The translations under genes and the position numbers were made by a program. DNA of 6,359 nucleotides from an uncultured Bacteroidota bacterium (GTDB lineage Bacteria; Bacteroidota; Bacteroidia; Chitinophagales; Chitinophagaceae), in contig CAINOM010000266.1 of the NCBI GenBank assembly GCA_903851455.1, positions 1 through 6,359 of the forward strand. Direction: 5' to 3'. The notes beneath the pieces are model-generated. The model was not told the origin of the DNA and did not search any database. It worked only from the letters and a program-made list of their open reading frames with translations. This document shows positions 6,315 through 6,359 of the stretch, piece after piece (positions within the stretch are counted from its first letter, which is position 1; every line of letters starts with the position of its first letter).

Positions 6315-6359
6315 CGGCCATACCTTTGGTTAAGAACGACCAAAACACAAAAATATGGG

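Overview
The window looks like Bacteroidota DNA, most probably from a Chitinophagaceae-like or related member of the Chitinophagales/Sphingobacteriales. The reasons are a Bacteroidota-type LptD with a long Ser/Asp/Lys-rich N-terminal linker, start codons without Shine-Dalgarno sequences, promoters of the TTTG-N20/21-TAnnTTTG type, and lipoproteins carrying a bacterial EGF-like module of a kind common in that group. The taxon is inferred from style, not from a search.

Layout. Positions 1-818 (minus) hold the N-terminal 272 residues of an exported TPR protein whose C-terminus lies beyond the left edge. Positions 901-3630 (minus) hold a full-length LptD-like outer-membrane LPS assembly protein of 909 residues. 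A divergent spacer of about 68 bases follows. Positions 3699-4541 (plus) hold an exported zinc N-acetylmuramoyl-L-alanine amidase. Positions 4676-6314 (plus) hold three tandem paralogous lipoproteins: signal peptide with lipid-anchor Cys, one six-cysteine EGF-like module, then a beta-rich C-terminal domain. The third copy loses its C-terminal half to an early stop and looks frameshifted. No stretch above 300 bases lacks a gene. I saw no tRNA, rRNA, CRISPR, insertion sequence or phage feature.

How the genes work together. LptD and the amidase are both envelope-biogenesis proteins, one for LPS delivery to the outer leaflet and one for peptidoglycan cleavage, and they are driven outward from one short spacer with apparently overlapping promoters. 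The EGF-like lipoproteins are a separate accessory cassette: the first copy has its own near-consensus promoter and is closed by a strong intrinsic terminator. The two complete copies are about 77% identical over their last 120 residues, and the differences in the codons I compared are mainly synonymous, so the C-terminal domain appears to be maintained by selection. Its function is unknown. The most novel parts of the window are this tandem family with its decaying third member, and the three-cysteine pattern of the LptD.
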